Assembly: GCF_019266065.1 (NCBI RefSeq)
Contig: NZ_LPNR01000088.1
Span: 1-64,000, forward strand
From: Nocardia sp. MH4
GTDB taxonomy: Bacteria; Actinomycetota; Actinomycetes; Mycobacteriales; Mycobacteriaceae
Direction of reading: 5' to 3'
Length of the DNA: 64,000 nt
Shown: positions 8,357-19,928 of the stretch, in pieces
Numbering within the stretch: the stretch's first letter is position 1
Layout: every line of letters starts with the position of its first letter
Made by a program: the position numbers and the translations under genes
Notes under the pieces: generated by a model
What the model was told of the DNA's origin: nothing
The model's input: only the letters and a program-made list of their open reading frames with translations
Databases searched by the model: none

Positions 8357-9685
8357 TCAGCGGGGCAGCAGGGTGATGCGCGCGTTGTCGGCCGGACTCA
8401 AACCGGTGTGATAGCGCCGCGGCGGCTCGATGGGGCCCTCGATCGGGGCGATGCGGCGATGTTCGAGCACTGTGCGGAACAGGATGCGCGCCTCGGCCAG
8501 GGCGAACTGCGCGCCGAGGCAGCGGTGCGCGCCCGCGCCGAAGGTGAGCCAGGTGCTGGTGCTCGGCCGCTGGTCGAGGAAGCGCTCGGGGCGGAAGGTC
8601 ATCGGGTCCGGGTAGTGGTGCTCGGATTCGTGGATCAGCAGGATCGGCACGATGACGATCGCGCCCTGCGGGATGGTGATGCCGTTGATCTCGGTGTCGC
8701 GCAACGCCCGTCGGCCGGTGAACGGCGAGACGGGACGCAGGCGCATGACTTCGGCGACCACCGCGTCGAGGTAGGCGTCCAGGCGCGCGCCGTCACCGGT
8801 GTCGACAGCGGTGTCGACCTCGGCCATGGCGCCGGGATGGGCGGCCAGCATGGCGGCGATCCAGCCGAGGGTGATGGCGGTGGTCTCGTAGGCGCCCAGC
8901 AGGATTCCGCGCATATTGCGGGCCAGCGCGGGATCGTCGTGCTGGTCGAGATCGGTGCCGATGTAGCGCGAGAGCACGTCGCGGCGCTCGGTCGCGCGCT
9001 CGGGGGCGGCCCGGCGGGCGGTGATCTCCTCGACGATGACGGCGTCGACCTCGTGCTGGGCACGGCGCAGCGGCGGATAGGGGATGGTCAGGCCGCCGAG
9101 GAACGGGGTGATCAGGGTGACGGCGAGGAATCCGCGGCTCTCGATCTCGCCGAACCACGCGCCGACCGCGTTCTTCAGCCGGTCCCGGCGCTCGGGCGCG
9201 ACCTCGCCGAAGACGACACCGAGCAGCACGCCGATGGCGAGGTCGTAGCCGGCGGTCAGGAATTCGAAGGACTCACCCACCGGCCACTTCGGCAGTTCTC
9301 GTTCGACCACCTCGACCATCAGGTCCTCGTAGGAACGCAGTGCGGCGGTTTGGAACGGCGGCGCGAAATGCTTGCGCTCGCGACGGTGCTCGTCACCGTC
9401 GAGGAAGATCATCGTCTGCTTGCCGAACATCACGTCGTGGCTCGAGAAGCGGCTCAGCACCTGACCGATGGAGAAGTCGTCGTGATTGGCGAACAGCGCG
9501 CGCACATCGCCGGGTTCGTGGGTGACCAGCATCGTGGGAAATCCCGGCGGATCGACGACGAACCGCTCGCCGAATTCCCGCAGCGGGGAACTCTGGGTGC
9601 CCGGGCGCAGCAGTGTGCCCAGCTCGCCGAGCCGGCGCAGGGGTAGTCGGGGCAGGTCGCGCAGCGAGATCGGGGTCTGTGACAC
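8357..9685 (-). CDS. Cytochrome P450
   Basis: A 442-aa soluble heme-thiolate monooxygenase. The heme loop FGAGAHRCLGAQFA carries the proximal Cys (residue 389), the K-helix has E-V-M-R (VAEVMRLRPVSPFTGRR), the PERF region is FRPERFLDQ, and the I-helix reads LLGAYETTAITLGW, where the Thr pair replaces the usual AGxxT acid-alcohol arrangement. GTG 9685 is chosen because GAGGA lies 7 nt upstream; ATG 9721 is an alternative. It diverges from the 10-kb polyketide synthase gene across a 172-bp gap, so it could tailor that product, but the divergent position alone does not prove it. Ferredoxin and reductase partners are not adjacent. Confidence 0.9.
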   Translation of the reverse strand: MSQTPISLRDLPRLPLRRLGELGTLLRPGTQSSPLREFGERFVVDPPGFPTMLVTHEPGDVRALFANHDDFSIGQVLSRFSSHDVMFGKQTMIFLDGDEHRRERKHFAPPFQTAALRSYEDLMVEVVERELPKWPVGESFEFLTAGYDLAIGVLLGVVFGEVAPERRDRLKNAVGAWFGEIESRGFLAVTLITPFLGGLTIPYPPLRRAQHEVDAVIVEEITARRAAPERATERRDVLSRYIGTDLDQHDDPALARNMRGILLGAYETTAITLGWIAAMLAAHPGAMAEVDTAVDTGDGARLDAYLDAVVAEVMRLRPVSPFTGRRALRDTEINGITIPQGAIVIVPILLIHESEHHYPDPMTFRPERFLDQRPSTSTWLTFGAGAHRCLGAQFALAEARILFRTVLEHRRIAPIEGPIEPPRRYHTGLSPADNARITLLPR

Positions 9686-9857
9686 TCCGCCATCCTCACC
9701 GCGAAATTGCCGTTGTGCCATGCGGTGTCGGAAATTCGATGCCCCCAATTATCGGGGCTCACCATGCCGTGGTCGATGTTCACGACTCCCGCTGCATGCT
9801 CGCGCGGCCGCTATTGTGGGCGCAGTCAGTGGGTTCCACGGTCAGAGGAAGTAGTTC

Positions 9858-12800
9858 GTGCTCAACACTTTCGTCGACACATTGTTCGCCCAGGTCGAGA
9901 ATCGACCGGCCGAGGTGGTGTATCGGTTCTTGGACAATGGTGACGTCGATGGTGTCGTGCGCGAATTGTCCTATGCCGAACTGGGGCGGCGAGCACGCGC
10001 CATCGGAGCGGTCCTGCAGGATCGCGCGCCGCGGCGCGCGCTGCTGCTCTACCCGGCCGGGCCCGAGTTCGCCGAGGCGTTCTTCGGTTGTCTGGCCGCC
10101 GGTGTGGTGGCGGTGCCCGCGCCGCTGCCGGAGTGGGAGAACCGGTCGCTGCGGCGCTTGCGGCGGATGGTGGCCCACGCCGAGGTCGACATCGTTCTGG
10201 CGCCGCGCCGGATCCTCGCGGACGCGGCGGCGCTGGGCGTGGAGATCCCGGAATTGGCCGGGGTGCCGTGGCTGTCGACCGACGACCTGCCCAGCGCGGC
10301 CGCCCTGCGCTGGCGCGAACCCGAGCTGCGACCCGACTCGGTGGCGTTCCTGCAATACACCTCCGGCTCGACCAGCGCGCCACGTGGCGTGGTGCTCACC
10401 CACGCCAACCTGCTGCACAACCAGGCGGCGCTGACCGCCGGACTCGGGCACGACCGGATCGCCGACCACGACGGCGCGCTGTTCGCCAGCTGGCTGCCGA
10501 TGTACCACGACATGGGACTCATCGCGCCGCTACTGCACACGGTGTATCGCGGGGCGCATTCGGTGCTGATGTCGCCGCTGCACTTCTTGCAGCGGCCGCA
10601 ACGGTGGCTGCGCGCGATCTCCACCTATCGCGCGCACACCAGCGGCGGACCGAATTTCGCCTACGAGCTGTGCCTGCGCCGGATCGCGCCCGAGCAGCTC
10701 GACGACCTGGACCTGAGCTCGTGGCGGGTCGCGTTCAACGGCTCCGAACCCGTGCGGGCGGGCACTGTACGCCGCTTCGCCGACACTTTCGCGCGCGCCG
10801 GATTCCGCGCGACGGCCCAGCAGCCGGTCTACGGCCTGGCCGAGGCCACCCTGATCGTCACCGCGCCGGCCACCACCGCCGCGCCGACGATCGTGCCCAT
10901 TACCGGAAGTCTTACGCGCGGTGGCGAACTCGTCGGCGTCGGGAGCGCGGTGCCGGGAATCTCGGTGGCCGTCGTCGATCCGGAGCGCGGAACCGAGCGC
11001 GGCGAGGGGGAGGAAGGCGAGATCTGGGTGGCGGGCGGCAGCGTCTCGGCGGGCTACTTCCGGGACGCGGCGGCCACCGCCGAGGTCTTCGGGGCCGCGC
11101 TACCCGGACGCGACGAGAAGTTCTTGCGTACCGGCGATCTGGGATTTCTCTCCGCCGGTGAGCTTTTCGTCACGGGCAGGCGCAAGGATCTGGTGATCGT
11201 GGATGGGCGCAACCACTATCCGCAGGACATCGAGGTCACCGTCGAGGCGGCGCACCGCGGGGTGCGCGCGGGGTGCGTGGCGGCCTTCGCCGTCGATCTC
11301 GACGGCGAGCAGCCGGTGGTCGTGGCGGAGGTGCGCGAGACCGATCCCGCCGAACTGTCCGCGATCGAAGGCGCCGTGCGGGCCGCGGTGGCGACCGAGC
11401 ACGGGCTCACGGTGGCCGCGGTGCTGTTGATCCGTTCGGGCACGATCTTCAAGACCAGCAGCGGGAAGATCCAGCGCTCGGCGTGCCGGTCGGCCTATCT
11501 GTCCGGCGAATTGCTCACGCTGCTGGCGGGACCTGGGCGCTCACCGGAAGGGGAGTGTGCCGACGGCGAGCCGGTCGACGCGCCCGTGGCCGCCGAACCC
11601 GCGTCGGCACTGTCGGCGGAAGCGGTGCGGGACTGGCTCGTGACCGCGATCGCCCGGCAGGCGCTGCTGGACCCCGAGCGGATCGACGTGCACCGCCCGC
11701 TCGTCGAATTCGGTTTGGGCTCGGCCGATCTGGTGGAGCTGGTGGTGGACCTGTCGGACTTCGCCGGCCGCTTCATCGACACCAATCTGTTCTTCGACCA
11801 TCCCACGATCGACGGTGTCGCCACCGTGCTGACGGCACCGACGCAGGACGCGCCCGCGCCGTCCCCGGTAGTCGACGCGGCGGCGAGCGAGGACAGCGAC
11901 GACGACGGGATCGCGATCATCGCCATGTCCTGCCGGTTCCCGGGCGCCGCCGATTCCCCCGAGGCGCTGTGGCGGCTGCTCGACAGCGAGGCCGACGGGC
12001 TGGGCGAGGTGCCGCCGGGCCGCTGGGACATCGACGGCCTGTACAACCCGGACACCTCCGCGACCGGCACGGCGTATACGTTCCGTGGTGGGTACGTCGA
12101 CGGGATCGACCGCTTCGACGCCGCGTTCTTCGGCATCGGCCCGCGCGAAGCGGCGGTCATGGACCCGCAGCAGCGGATGATGCTGCAGCTGGCCTGGGAG
12201 GCCATCGAGCGGTCGGGGCGTGATCCCCGGACCCTGCACGGCAGCGCCACCGGCGTGTACCTGGGTGTGTACAGCACCGGGTATCTGGCCGATCCCGCGC
12301 CCGAACAGCTGAACGGTCAAGTGGGGACGGGGCTTTCGCCCAGCGTCGCCTCGGGGCGGATCTCCTACACGCTGGGGTTGCACGGTCCGGCCGTCACCCT
12401 GGACACGGCGTGCTCGTCGTCGATCGTGGCGATGCACCTGGCGATGCAGGCGCTGCGAGCGGGGGAGTGCGATCTCGCCCTGGCGGGCGGCGCCACCCTG
12501 CTCATGTCACCGGTCGCCCATATCGAGCTGTGCCGGTTGGGTGTGCTGTCGCCGACCGGCCGGTGCGCGCCGTTCTCGGCCGACGCCGACGGAACCGTGT
12601 GGGCCGAAGGCGCGGGCATGGTCCTGCTGAAGCGGCTGAGCGACGCGCGCCGCGACGGTGATCGGGTGCTGGCGGTCGTGCGGGGGTCCGCGGTCAACCA
12701 GGACGGCCGCAGTCAGGGGTTGAGCGCACCCAATGGCGCTGCGCAGGAACAGGTCCTGCGCGCGGCGTTGCGCGCGTCGGGGCTGGCGCCGCACGACATC

Positions 12801-15800
12801 GACTATGTGGAGGCGCACGGTACGGGGACCGCGCTGGGCGATCCGATCGAGGCTCGGGCCCTGGCACGGGTGTACGGACCCGGGCGTGATCCGGGGCGGC
12901 CGCTGGGGGTCGGGTCGCTGAAGTCGAACCTCGGTCACACCCAGGCCGCGGCGGGCGTGGCCGGCGTCATCAAGTTGGTACTCGCGCTCGAACACCAGCG
13001 CATTCCGGCCACCGTCAACGTGGATGTGCCCTCGCCCCATGTCGATTGGGAGCGCAGCGGGGTCGCCGTCCACGGACAGACGGCGCCGTGGCGACGCGGC
13101 GACCGGCCGCGCCGGGCCGGAGTGAGCGCCTTCGGGTTGAGCGGCACGAACGCGCACCTGATCCTCGAGGAACCCGCGCCGGTCCCCGCACCCGCGGAAT
13201 CCGGCCCGGCGACGTCGGTGGCGCTGCTGCCGATCTCGGCCCGCAGCGAACGATCACTGCACGGGCAGGCCGAGCGGCTGCTGGAGTTCGTGCTGGCCGA
13301 TCCCGGTGCCGAACCGTGGGCCGTGTCGCGTGCGCTGACCACAGAACGCACGCAGTTCGAGCGCCGCGCCGTCCTGGTGGCCACCGATCGGGACGAGATG
13401 GTCGGCGCGCTGCGCGACCTGGTCGAGAGGCGGGCTTCGGCGAATGTGGTGGTGGGCGACGGGCCGGTGCTGACCACCGCCAAGACCGCCTTCGTCTTCC
13501 CCGGGCAGGGCATGCAGTGGGTCGGCATGGCCCTGGACATGCTGGCGGCCTCGGTGGCGTTCCGCACGGAATTCGACCTGTGCGACAAGGCGTTCGGTGC
13601 GCATCTCGGCTGGTCGCTGACCGACCGGCTGGCCACCTCGACCCCCGCCGACCTCGTCGATTTCCCTGTCGTCCAGCCACTGCTGTTCGCGACCATGGCC
13701 GCGCTGGCCGCCACTTGGCGGGCGGCGGGCGTCGTCCCGGATGCCGTGCTCGGGCACAGCCAGGGCGAGATCGCGGCCGCGTACTGCGCGGGCGCGCTGG
13801 CCCTCGACGATGCCGCGCGGATCGTCGTCACCCGCAGCCGCCTGATGCAGGCCATCGACGAGCCCGCGGCCATGGCGATGATCGGCCTGCCCGAGGCCGA
13901 GGTCGCCGCGCGGCTGCTCGCCTACGACGGCCGGGTGTCGATCGCGGCGGTCAATATCCGGCGCTCGACCATCGTCGCCGGTGAGCAGGCCGCCGTGGCC
14001 GAACTGCTCGCCGAACTCGACGGCGCGGGTATCTACACCCGGCTCGGCGCCTCGGGTCCCGGTCTCGCCGGGCACTGCCGGATCATCGAGGAGATCCGTT
14101 CGGACCTGACCACGCAGTTGGCCGAGACGACCGCGCACGTGCCCACCACCCCGTGGTATTCGACGGTGACCGGCGAACCGGTGACGACCGCGCCGACGGG
14201 ACCGGACTACTGGTACCGCAACGCTCGCGAGACCGTGCGCTTCGCGGCCACCGTCGAGCGGATGGTCGGCGACGGCTTCCGCTACTTCGTGGAACTCGGC
14301 GCGCATCCGTCGTTGACGGCCGCCGTGCGCACGGTGTCGGAGGAGCTCGGGCGCGACGTGATCGCCGTCGGTTCGCTGGTACGGGATCAGGACGGGCCGA
14401 AAGCGCTGGCCCGATCGCAGGCGGTGCTGTACGCGGCCGGCCACGATCTGGACTGGACCAGGCTGGCCCCCGGCCCCGGCCGGATCGACCTGCCCACCTA
14501 CGCGTTCGACGAGCGGCGATTCTGGACCGACAGCGGCCACCGCGCCACGGGCGCGAGCGGCCTCGACGACATCACGCATCCGCTGCTCGGCGCCGTGGTC
14601 GCGCACCCGGAGTCTGGTGGGGTCACCCTCACCGGACGGCTGTCCCGGGCCCGGCATCCCTGGGTCGCCGATCACGCGGGACCCTCTGCCGTTCTGGTGC
14701 CCGGCGCGGCACTGGTCGAATGGGCGATCCGCGCCGGTGACGAGGTGGACTGCCCGGTCGTGCGGGAACTGGTGTTGCGGGCCCCGCTGCTGGTCCCCGA
14801 GCGCGCCGCCGTGCAGATCCAGGTGGTCGTCGGTGGCGCCGACGCCGAGCACCGGCGCACCGTGCGCGTCTACGCCCGCGACGAGCACGATCCGGACGCG
14901 CAGTGGACAGTGCACGCCGACGGGCTGCTCGCCGAGGAACCGGGAGTCGCACCGGCACAGCTGGATTCGTCGGTGTGGCCTCCGACCGGTGCGGAGTCCG
15001 TCGATGTCGGCGAACTCTACGATCGGCTGTTCGCCCGAGGTCATCGGTACGGGCCGGTGTTCCGGGCGATGCGTGCCGCCTGGCGAGGCGACGACGACCT
15101 GTTCGTCGACGTCGAACTGCCCGAGCAGGCACACGACGACGCGGCCGCCTTCGGCATCCACCCCGCCCTGCTCGACGCCGCCCTGCACGCCACCGCGCTG
15201 TTCGCGAGCGACGGCGAGCACGCGCTGCTGCCGTTCGTCTGGTCCGATGTCGTGCTGTCGGCGACCGGCGCGACCGCGCTGCGGGTGCGGCTCACCCGAT
15301 CCGGGCCCGACGCGGTCACGCTGACGGCGACGGATCGGACCGGCCGTCCGGTCGTGTCGGTGGGGTCGCTGCTGTCGCGTCCGGTCGACATCGCCCGGTG
15401 GCAGGGGGCGTCACCGGCGGCTTTGCGTCGGCTGTACCGCCTGACCTGGACGCCGGTGGTACTGCCGACCGCGGCGGGGTCGTCGGAGGTGGTCGAGTGG
15501 CCCGCCCCCGGCGCGACGGTCGTGCTCGGCGTGCCCGAAGGGCGGTCACCCAGCGCGGTGCACGCCACTGCCCGGGAGGTGCTGGCTCAGCTCCAGACCT
15601 TCCTCGGCGACCACCGTTTCGAGCGATCCACCCTCGTGGTGCGCACGCGCGGCGCGGTGGCCGAGAATCCGCCGGAGCTCGCCCGGAGCGATTCCTCGGC
15701 GCTGCCCGCGTCCTCGATCAGCCCGGACCCCGCCGGTGCGGTCGTGTGGGGCCTGGTGCGTTCGACCCAGTCGGAGAACCCCGGCCGGATCGTCCTGGTC

Positions 15801-18800
15801 GACTCGACCGACCCCGGCCTCGACTACCCGGCGCTGCTGACCACCGGCGAGCAGCAGCTCCTCGTGCGCGACGGTCGCGCATTCGTGCCGAGGCTGACCC
15901 GGCTGTCGGAGGTCGCCGAGACCACGCCGCCACGCCGGATCGCCCTGGACGACGGCGCGGTGCTGATCACCGGTGCGCCGGGCCGCCTCGGCTCGGCGCT
16001 CGCGCGCCACCTGGTCGACGCCTACGGTGCACGGAACCTGGTCCTGGTCAGCCGCCGCGGCCTCGACGGCCCCGGCGGGGAGCAGCTGCGGGCCGACCTC
16101 GAGCAGCGGGGTGCGCGGGTGCGGTTCGCCGCCGCTGACATCACCGACCGGTCCGCGCTGGCCGATCTGCTCGACGGGCTGCCACTGGCCGGTGTCGTGC
16201 ACGCGGCATGCGTTCTCGACGACGCCACGATCGGCTCGCTCACCCCGGAGCGGCTGGCCGCGGTCCTACGCCCGAAAGTCGACGCGGCGCATCATCTGCA
16301 CGAGCTCACCGCGGATCGTCCGCTGTCGATGTTCGTCCTGTTCTCCGCGGCGGGCGGCCTGTTCGGCACCCCGGGCCAGGCCAACTACGCGGCTGCCAAC
16401 GCCTATCTCGACGCGCTCGCCGCGCATCGCCGGTCGCTCGGTCTTCCCGCGCAGGCCCTGGCCTGGGGCGCTTGGGAAGTCGACATGCACGACCACCTGG
16501 CTCGTGCCGATATCGCGCGCATCGCCCGCGCCGGTGTCCGCGCGTTCGCCGTCCCCGACGGGATGGCGTGTTTCGATGCCGCACTCGCACAGGGTGATTC
16601 GCTACTGGTACCGCTGCTGCTGGACACCGCCGTGCTTCGCGGGTCGGCGGCGGTCCCTCCGTTGCTGCACGGGCTGGTCCGGCGGGCGCCCCGCCGTGCC
16701 GTGGCCGAGCGCGCGACCGCCGACGCGGCGGTGAGCTCGCGTTTCGCCGACGAACTGCGCACCGCCCCCCGCGCCGAAGCGATCGCCACCGCCACGGCCG
16801 CGCTGGCCGGGTGGACGGGCGAAGTCCTCGGCCACAGCGGCACCGAGACGGTCGAGGTCGCGACGTCGTTCCAGAGCCTCGGCCTGGATTCGCTGATGGC
16901 GGTGGAACTGCGGAACAAGGTGCGCGAGCACACCGGAATCGCGGTGCCCCTGGGCACGATCCTCGCCGAGCAGAGCCTGACCGATCTCGCGGGGTATCTC
17001 GTGGACGAAGTCGGCCGTCGCCACGGCGACAGCACCGCCGCCGTGGCGGTCGAGGTCCCCGAGGTCGAGGTACTGCCGGTGACCCGGGACATGATGCGGC
17101 TGCTGCGCACCGAACAGCTCGGCATTCCGAGCGCCGCGCAGACCGGTGGCGTCGCCGTCCGGGTGCCGGTACCGGTCACCCGGGCGCAGCTGGAGTCCGC
17201 TGTCGGCAGGCTCGCCCGGCGCCATGCCGCCTTGCGTACCACCATCCGGCCCAGCGAGGCCCACGGCCGCGAGCTGGCCATCCGTCGCGAGGCCGAGCTG
17301 TCGGTGGGGTGGCGCGCGCTGGAACGACTCGAGGACGCCGTCGTCGAACAACACTTCCGCGCCCTGATGGCGCTGCCGTTCGATCCGGCGACCGGCCCGC
17401 TGTGGCGTTTCGAACTGCTCGACGCCGGATCGGCCGGTCAGGTGCTGCTGTTCGGCGCGCACCACGGCATGAGCGATGTGCAGTCGATGCTGCTGGTCGC
17501 GGGCGAACTCGCGACCGAGCTGTCCGGTGTCCCGCTCGACGACACCGTCACCAACCGGGACCTGCACCAGCTGCTCACCGCACAGCCGAGCCGACGCGAC
17601 GACACCGCCGTGGCCCGCTGGGGCGCTGCCTTCGCCGGGGCGCGGCGACTCGAGCTGACGCTCGCCCGGCCCCGACCGACCGAGCGCACCTACGGCGCCG
17701 GAGCTGTGGCCCTGGACCTGCCGGACGGACTGCACGACCGGGTGGCCGATCGGGCACGCGAGCTCGGGATCACCCCGGCCGCGCTGTTCCTCGGCGCGCT
17801 GACCGTCGCCCTGGCACGGCGGCAACAGGTCGAGCGGTTCGCGCTCGCGGTGCCGGTCGACACCCGTATGCACGCGGACGCGACCGACGCGGTCGGATAT
17901 TTCGGGGTGCCCGTGCCGTTCCCGGCGGAGGTGGCCGACGGCGATCGCGTCGCCGATGTTCTGCGCCGCACCGCCGACCGGCTCCGCACCCTCCTCGCGC
18001 CGGGCGCCGGCTTCGCCGAGGTGCTGGCCGCCCTGGCCGGGGAAGGGCTGTACCGGGACAACGCGCCGATGGTCGAGGTCTACTTCAACTATCTGCGCGC
18101 CAACTCCGCGGTGGCCACCGCGGAGATCGTCCCGGTGAGCACCGGCTTCTCGGATCTCGATCTGATGATCGCGGTGCTGCCGGATACCGATCAGGTGTGG
18201 TTCACGTACAACACCGACATCATCGACGCGCCGACCTGTGCCGAGTTCGGCAGGTACTACCTCGATGTCGTCGCTGCGGCGGTCGCCGATCCCGGCGCGC
18301 CCGCCGGGACGGAAAGTGCCGGGCCGCAGTCGGAGTCCGGTCCGCGGGTCGCGCTCGGCGCGACCTTCGCGCTGGGGCGGCTGCCCGAACTGCTCGCGGC
18401 CGCCGCGGACACGGCGCTCACCGTCGCCGAGGCGCCCTATCACCAGGTGCTGTCGTGTCTGCGTGACCCGTCGGGCGTGTTCGCGCAGCCGTCGACCGAG
18501 ATCGGCATCGTGCTGGTCCGTGCCACGGACCTGGAACGTTTCGGCGATCTCGGCGACGATGTCCTGCACGAGTTGGCCACCGCGTTCCCGTCGGCGATCA
18601 CCGATGTCGTCGCGCGGACGCGTCGGCCGATCATCGTCGGCATCCTGCCCTCGTCTCGGCCCGCTCCGCGGTTCTCGGGCTGGGAGCGTGATGTCACCGA
18701 ACGGCTGCGGGAGGCGCCCGGCGTCGCACTGCTCGAGCCTTCGGACTGGAGTCGATTCCACGCGGTCGAGGCACCCTTCGACGAGCGCACCGAGATCCTC

Positions 18801-19928
18801 GCGCACCTGCCGTTCACGCCGGAGTTCCAGGCCGCGGTGGCGCTGACCCTGGCCGCGACCGTCACGGCAGTAGGCGAACCCGCGCCGAAGGTGATCGCCG
18901 TCGACGGCGACGACACGCTGTGGAGCGGAACGGCAGGCGAAAGCGGTGCCGCGGGAGTGCGTTTCGATGCGCCTCGGCTGGCCTTGGCCGCCAGGCTGCG
19001 GCACTGGCGCGACGCGGGCACCCTGCTGGTACTGGTGACCAACAACGACGACGACATCGTCCGCGCGATCCTCGAGCGTCCGGACAGTCCGTTGCGCCCT
19101 GCGGATTTCGCCGTGGTCTCGACGGGATGGGACGCCAAGCCGGGGCGCTTGGCCGCCGTCGCCGACTCGCTGCGACTGGGGCTGGACACTTTCTGCTATC
19201 TCGACGACAACCCCGTGGAGATCGCGCGGATGCGCGCCGAACTCCCGGAAGTCCTCGCCGTGACCTGCCCGCCCGCCGACGAGCTCCCGTCGTTGCTCAC
19301 CCGCCTGTGGCCACTCGTTCCGCTCGCCACGACCGCCGAGGACCGGAGCCGGGCCGAGTTCTACCGTCAGGAGTCCGCCCGCGACATCGCGCGCGCGGGG
19401 GTCGAGTTCGAGCAGTTCCTCGACGAGCTCGACCTGGTGGTGAACATCGAGGCGCTCACCGACGACTCCGCCCCCCGGGCCCACCAGCTCGTGCGCCGGA
19501 CCACCCAGTTCACCCTCGCCGCCGTCACCGTCGACGACCTGGATCGCTGGCGCACCGAGGGTGAGGTGTGGACCGCCACCGCGCGCGACCGGTTCGGTGA
19601 CTACGGCTTGATCTCCGTGCTCGCGCTGCGCGTGGACGGTGACAGTCTGCGCGTCACCGGCTGGCAGCTCAGCTGCCGGGCCCTCGGTCGCGGTGTGGAG
19701 GAGCGGCTGCTGCATTGGGTCGCCGACCGGGCCGAGGCGCTGGGCTGTGCGACTGTCCGCATGACGGTCGACAACACCGCCCGCAACACCCCCGCCCGCC
19801 GCCTGGCCGCGCGCCTGCACGGGCACGACATCCACGACGACGCGCAGAAGGTGTCGACGACACCGGAACGGCTGCGCGCGTTCCGTTCCTGGCACACCCC
19901 GGTGCCCGCCGGAGAGGTGCCCGAATGA
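9858..19928 (+). CDS. Hybrid megasynthase FAAL-ACP-KS-AT-DH-KR-ACP-C-FkbH
   Basis: A 3356-aa assembly-line enzyme. Domains in order: fatty-acyl-AMP ligase (1 to about 555; TSGST near 167, GLAEAT, GKIQRS near 537); ACP1 ([10 protein letters not shown], Ser about 622); ketosynthase (about 683-1103; Cys852, His987, His1027); acyltransferase (about 1212-1530; GHSQGE Ser1301); dehydratase (about 1574-1845; His1606, Asp1773); ketoreductase (about 2032-2280; GAPGRLG, Ser2163, Tyr2177); ACP2 (GLDSL, Ser2345); condensation domain (about 2410-2800; HHGMSD at 2535-2540); FkbH/HAD-IIIC region with a hydrolase-like N-part, phosphatase motif VDGDDT (Asp3016, Asp3018) and GNAT-like end. No enoyl reductase or thioesterase is present. 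GTG 9858 has AGAGGAA upstream. It is coupled by ATGA to the reductase gene. Oddities: DH HxxxS, AT LAGH at the specificity loop, Val where FkbH proteins usually have Cys. Product unknown. Confidence 0.95.
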   Translation: MLNTFVDTLFAQVENRPAEVVYRFLDNGDVDGVVRELSYAELGRRARAIGAVLQDRAPRRALLLYPAGPEFAEAFFGCLAAGVVAVPAPLPEWENRSLRRLRRMVAHAEVDIVLAPRRILADAAALGVEIPELAGVPWLSTDDLPSAAALRWREPELRPDSVAFLQYTSGSTSAPRGVVLTHANLLHNQAALTAGLGHDRIADHDGALFASWLPMYHDMGLIAPLLHTVYRGAHSVLMSPLHFLQRPQRWLRAISTYRAHTSGGPNFAYELCLRRIAPEQLDDLDLSSWRVAFNGSEPVRAGTVRRFADTFARAGFRATAQQPVYGLAEATLIVTAPATTAAPTIVPITGSLTRGGELVGVGSAVPGISVAVVDPERGTERGEGEEGEIWVAGGSVSAGYFRDAAATAEVFGAALPGRDEKFLRTGDLGFLSAGELFVTGRRKDLVIVDGRNHYPQDIEVTVEAAHRGVRAGCVAAFAVDLDGEQPVVVAEVRETDPAELSAIEGAVRAAVATEHGLTVAAVLLIRSGTIFKTSSGKIQRSACRSAYLSGELLTLLAGPGRSPEGECADGEPVDAPVAAEPASALSAEAVRDWLVTAIARQALLDPERIDVHRPLVEFGLGSADLVELVVDLSDFAGRFIDTNLFFDHPTIDGVATVLTAPTQDAPAPSPVVDAAASEDSDDDGIAIIAMSCRFPGAADSPEALWRLLDSEADGLGEVPPGRWDIDGLYNPDTSATGTAYTFRGGYVDGIDRFDAAFFGIGPREAAVMDPQQRMMLQLAWEAIERSGRDPRTLHGSATGVYLGVYSTGYLADPAPEQLNGQVGTGLSPSVASGRISYTLGLHGPAVTLDTACSSSIVAMHLAMQALRAGECDLALAGGATLLMSPVAHIELCRLGVLSPTGRCAPFSADADGTVWAEGAGMVLLKRLSDARRDGDRVLAVVRGSAVNQDGRSQGLSAPNGAAQEQVLRAALRASGLAPHDIDYVEAHGTGTALGDPIEARALARVYGPGRDPGRPLGVGSLKSNLGHTQAAAGVAGVIKLVLALEHQRIPATVNVDVPSPHVDWERSGVAVHGQTAPWRRGDRPRRAGVSAFGLSGTNAHLILEEPAPVPAPAESGPATSVALLPISARSERSLHGQAERLLEFVLADPGAEPWAVSRALTTERTQFERRAVLVATDRDEMVGALRDLVERRASANVVVGDGPVLTTAKTAFVFPGQGMQWVGMALDMLAASVAFRTEFDLCDKAFGAHLGWSLTDRLATSTPADLVDFPVVQPLLFATMAALAATWRAAGVVPDAVLGHSQGEIAAAYCAGALALDDAARIVVTRSRLMQAIDEPAAMAMIGLPEAEVAARLLAYDGRVSIAAVNIRRSTIVAGEQAAVAELLAELDGAGIYTRLGASGPGLAGHCRIIEEIRSDLTTQLAETTAHVPTTPWYSTVTGEPVTTAPTGPDYWYRNARETVRFAATVERMVGDGFRYFVELGAHPSLTAAVRTVSEELGRDVIAVGSLVRDQDGPKALARSQAVLYAAGHDLDWTRLAPGPGRIDLPTYAFDERRFWTDSGHRATGASGLDDITHPLLGAVVAHPESGGVTLTGRLSRARHPWVADHAGPSAVLVPGAALVEWAIRAGDEVDCPVVRELVLRAPLLVPERAAVQIQVVVGGADAEHRRTVRVYARDEHDPDAQWTVHADGLLAEEPGVAPAQLDSSVWPPTGAESVDVGELYDRLFARGHRYGPVFRAMRAAWRGDDDLFVDVELPEQAHDDAAAFGIHPALLDAALHATALFASDGEHALLPFVWSDVVLSATGATALRVRLTRSGPDAVTLTATDRTGRPVVSVGSLLSRPVDIARWQGASPAALRRLYRLTWTPVVLPTAAGSSEVVEWPAPGATVVLGVPEGRSPSAVHATAREVLAQLQTFLGDHRFERSTLVVRTRGAVAENPPELARSDSSALPASSISPDPAGAVVWGLVRSTQSENPGRIVLVDSTDPGLDYPALLTTGEQQLLVRDGRAFVPRLTRLSEVAETTPPRRIALDDGAVLITGAPGRLGSALARHLVDAYGARNLVLVSRRGLDGPGGEQLRADLEQRGARVRFAAADITDRSALADLLDGLPLAGVVHAACVLDDATIGSLTPERLAAVLRPKVDAAHHLHELTADRPLSMFVLFSAAGGLFGTPGQANYAAANAYLDALAAHRRSLGLPAQALAWGAWEVDMHDHLARADIARIARAGVRAFAVPDGMACFDAALAQGDSLLVPLLLDTAVLRGSAAVPPLLHGLVRRAPRRAVAERATADAAVSSRFADELRTAPRAEAIATATAALAGWTGEVLGHSGTETVEVATSFQSLGLDSLMAVELRNKVREHTGIAVPLGTILAEQSLTDLAGYLVDEVGRRHGDSTAAVAVEVPEVEVLPVTRDMMRLLRTEQLGIPSAAQTGGVAVRVPVPVTRAQLESAVGRLARRHAALRTTIRPSEAHGRELAIRREAELSVGWRALERLEDAVVEQHFRALMALPFDPATGPLWRFELLDAGSAGQVLLFGAHHGMSDVQSMLLVAGELATELSGVPLDDTVTNRDLHQLLTAQPSRRDDTAVARWGAAFAGARRLELTLARPRPTERTYGAGAVALDLPDGLHDRVADRARELGITPAALFLGALTVALARRQQVERFALAVPVDTRMHADATDAVGYFGVPVPFPAEVADGDRVADVLRRTADRLRTLLAPGAGFAEVLAALAGEGLYRDNAPMVEVYFNYLRANSAVATAEIVPVSTGFSDLDLMIAVLPDTDQVWFTYNTDIIDAPTCAEFGRYYLDVVAAAVADPGAPAGTESAGPQSESGPRVALGATFALGRLPELLAAAADTALTVAEAPYHQVLSCLRDPSGVFAQPSTEIGIVLVRATDLERFGDLGDDVLHELATAFPSAITDVVARTRRPIIVGILPSSRPAPRFSGWERDVTERLREAPGVALLEPSDWSRFHAVEAPFDERTEILAHLPFTPEFQAAVALTLAATVTAVGEPAPKVIAVDGDDTLWSGTAGESGAAGVRFDAPRLALAARLRHWRDAGTLLVLVTNNDDDIVRAILERPDSPLRPADFAVVSTGWDAKPGRLAAVADSLRLGLDTFCYLDDNPVEIARMRAELPEVLAVTCPPADELPSLLTRLWPLVPLATTAEDRSRAEFYRQESARDIARAGVEFEQFLDELDLVVNIEALTDDSAPRAHQLVRRTTQFTLAAVTVDDLDRWRTEGEVWTATARDRFGDYGLISVLALRVDGDSLRVTGWQLSCRALGRGVEERLLHWVADRAEALGCATVRMTVDNTARNTPARRLAARLHGHDIHDDAQKVSTTPERLRAFRSWHTPVPAGEVPE

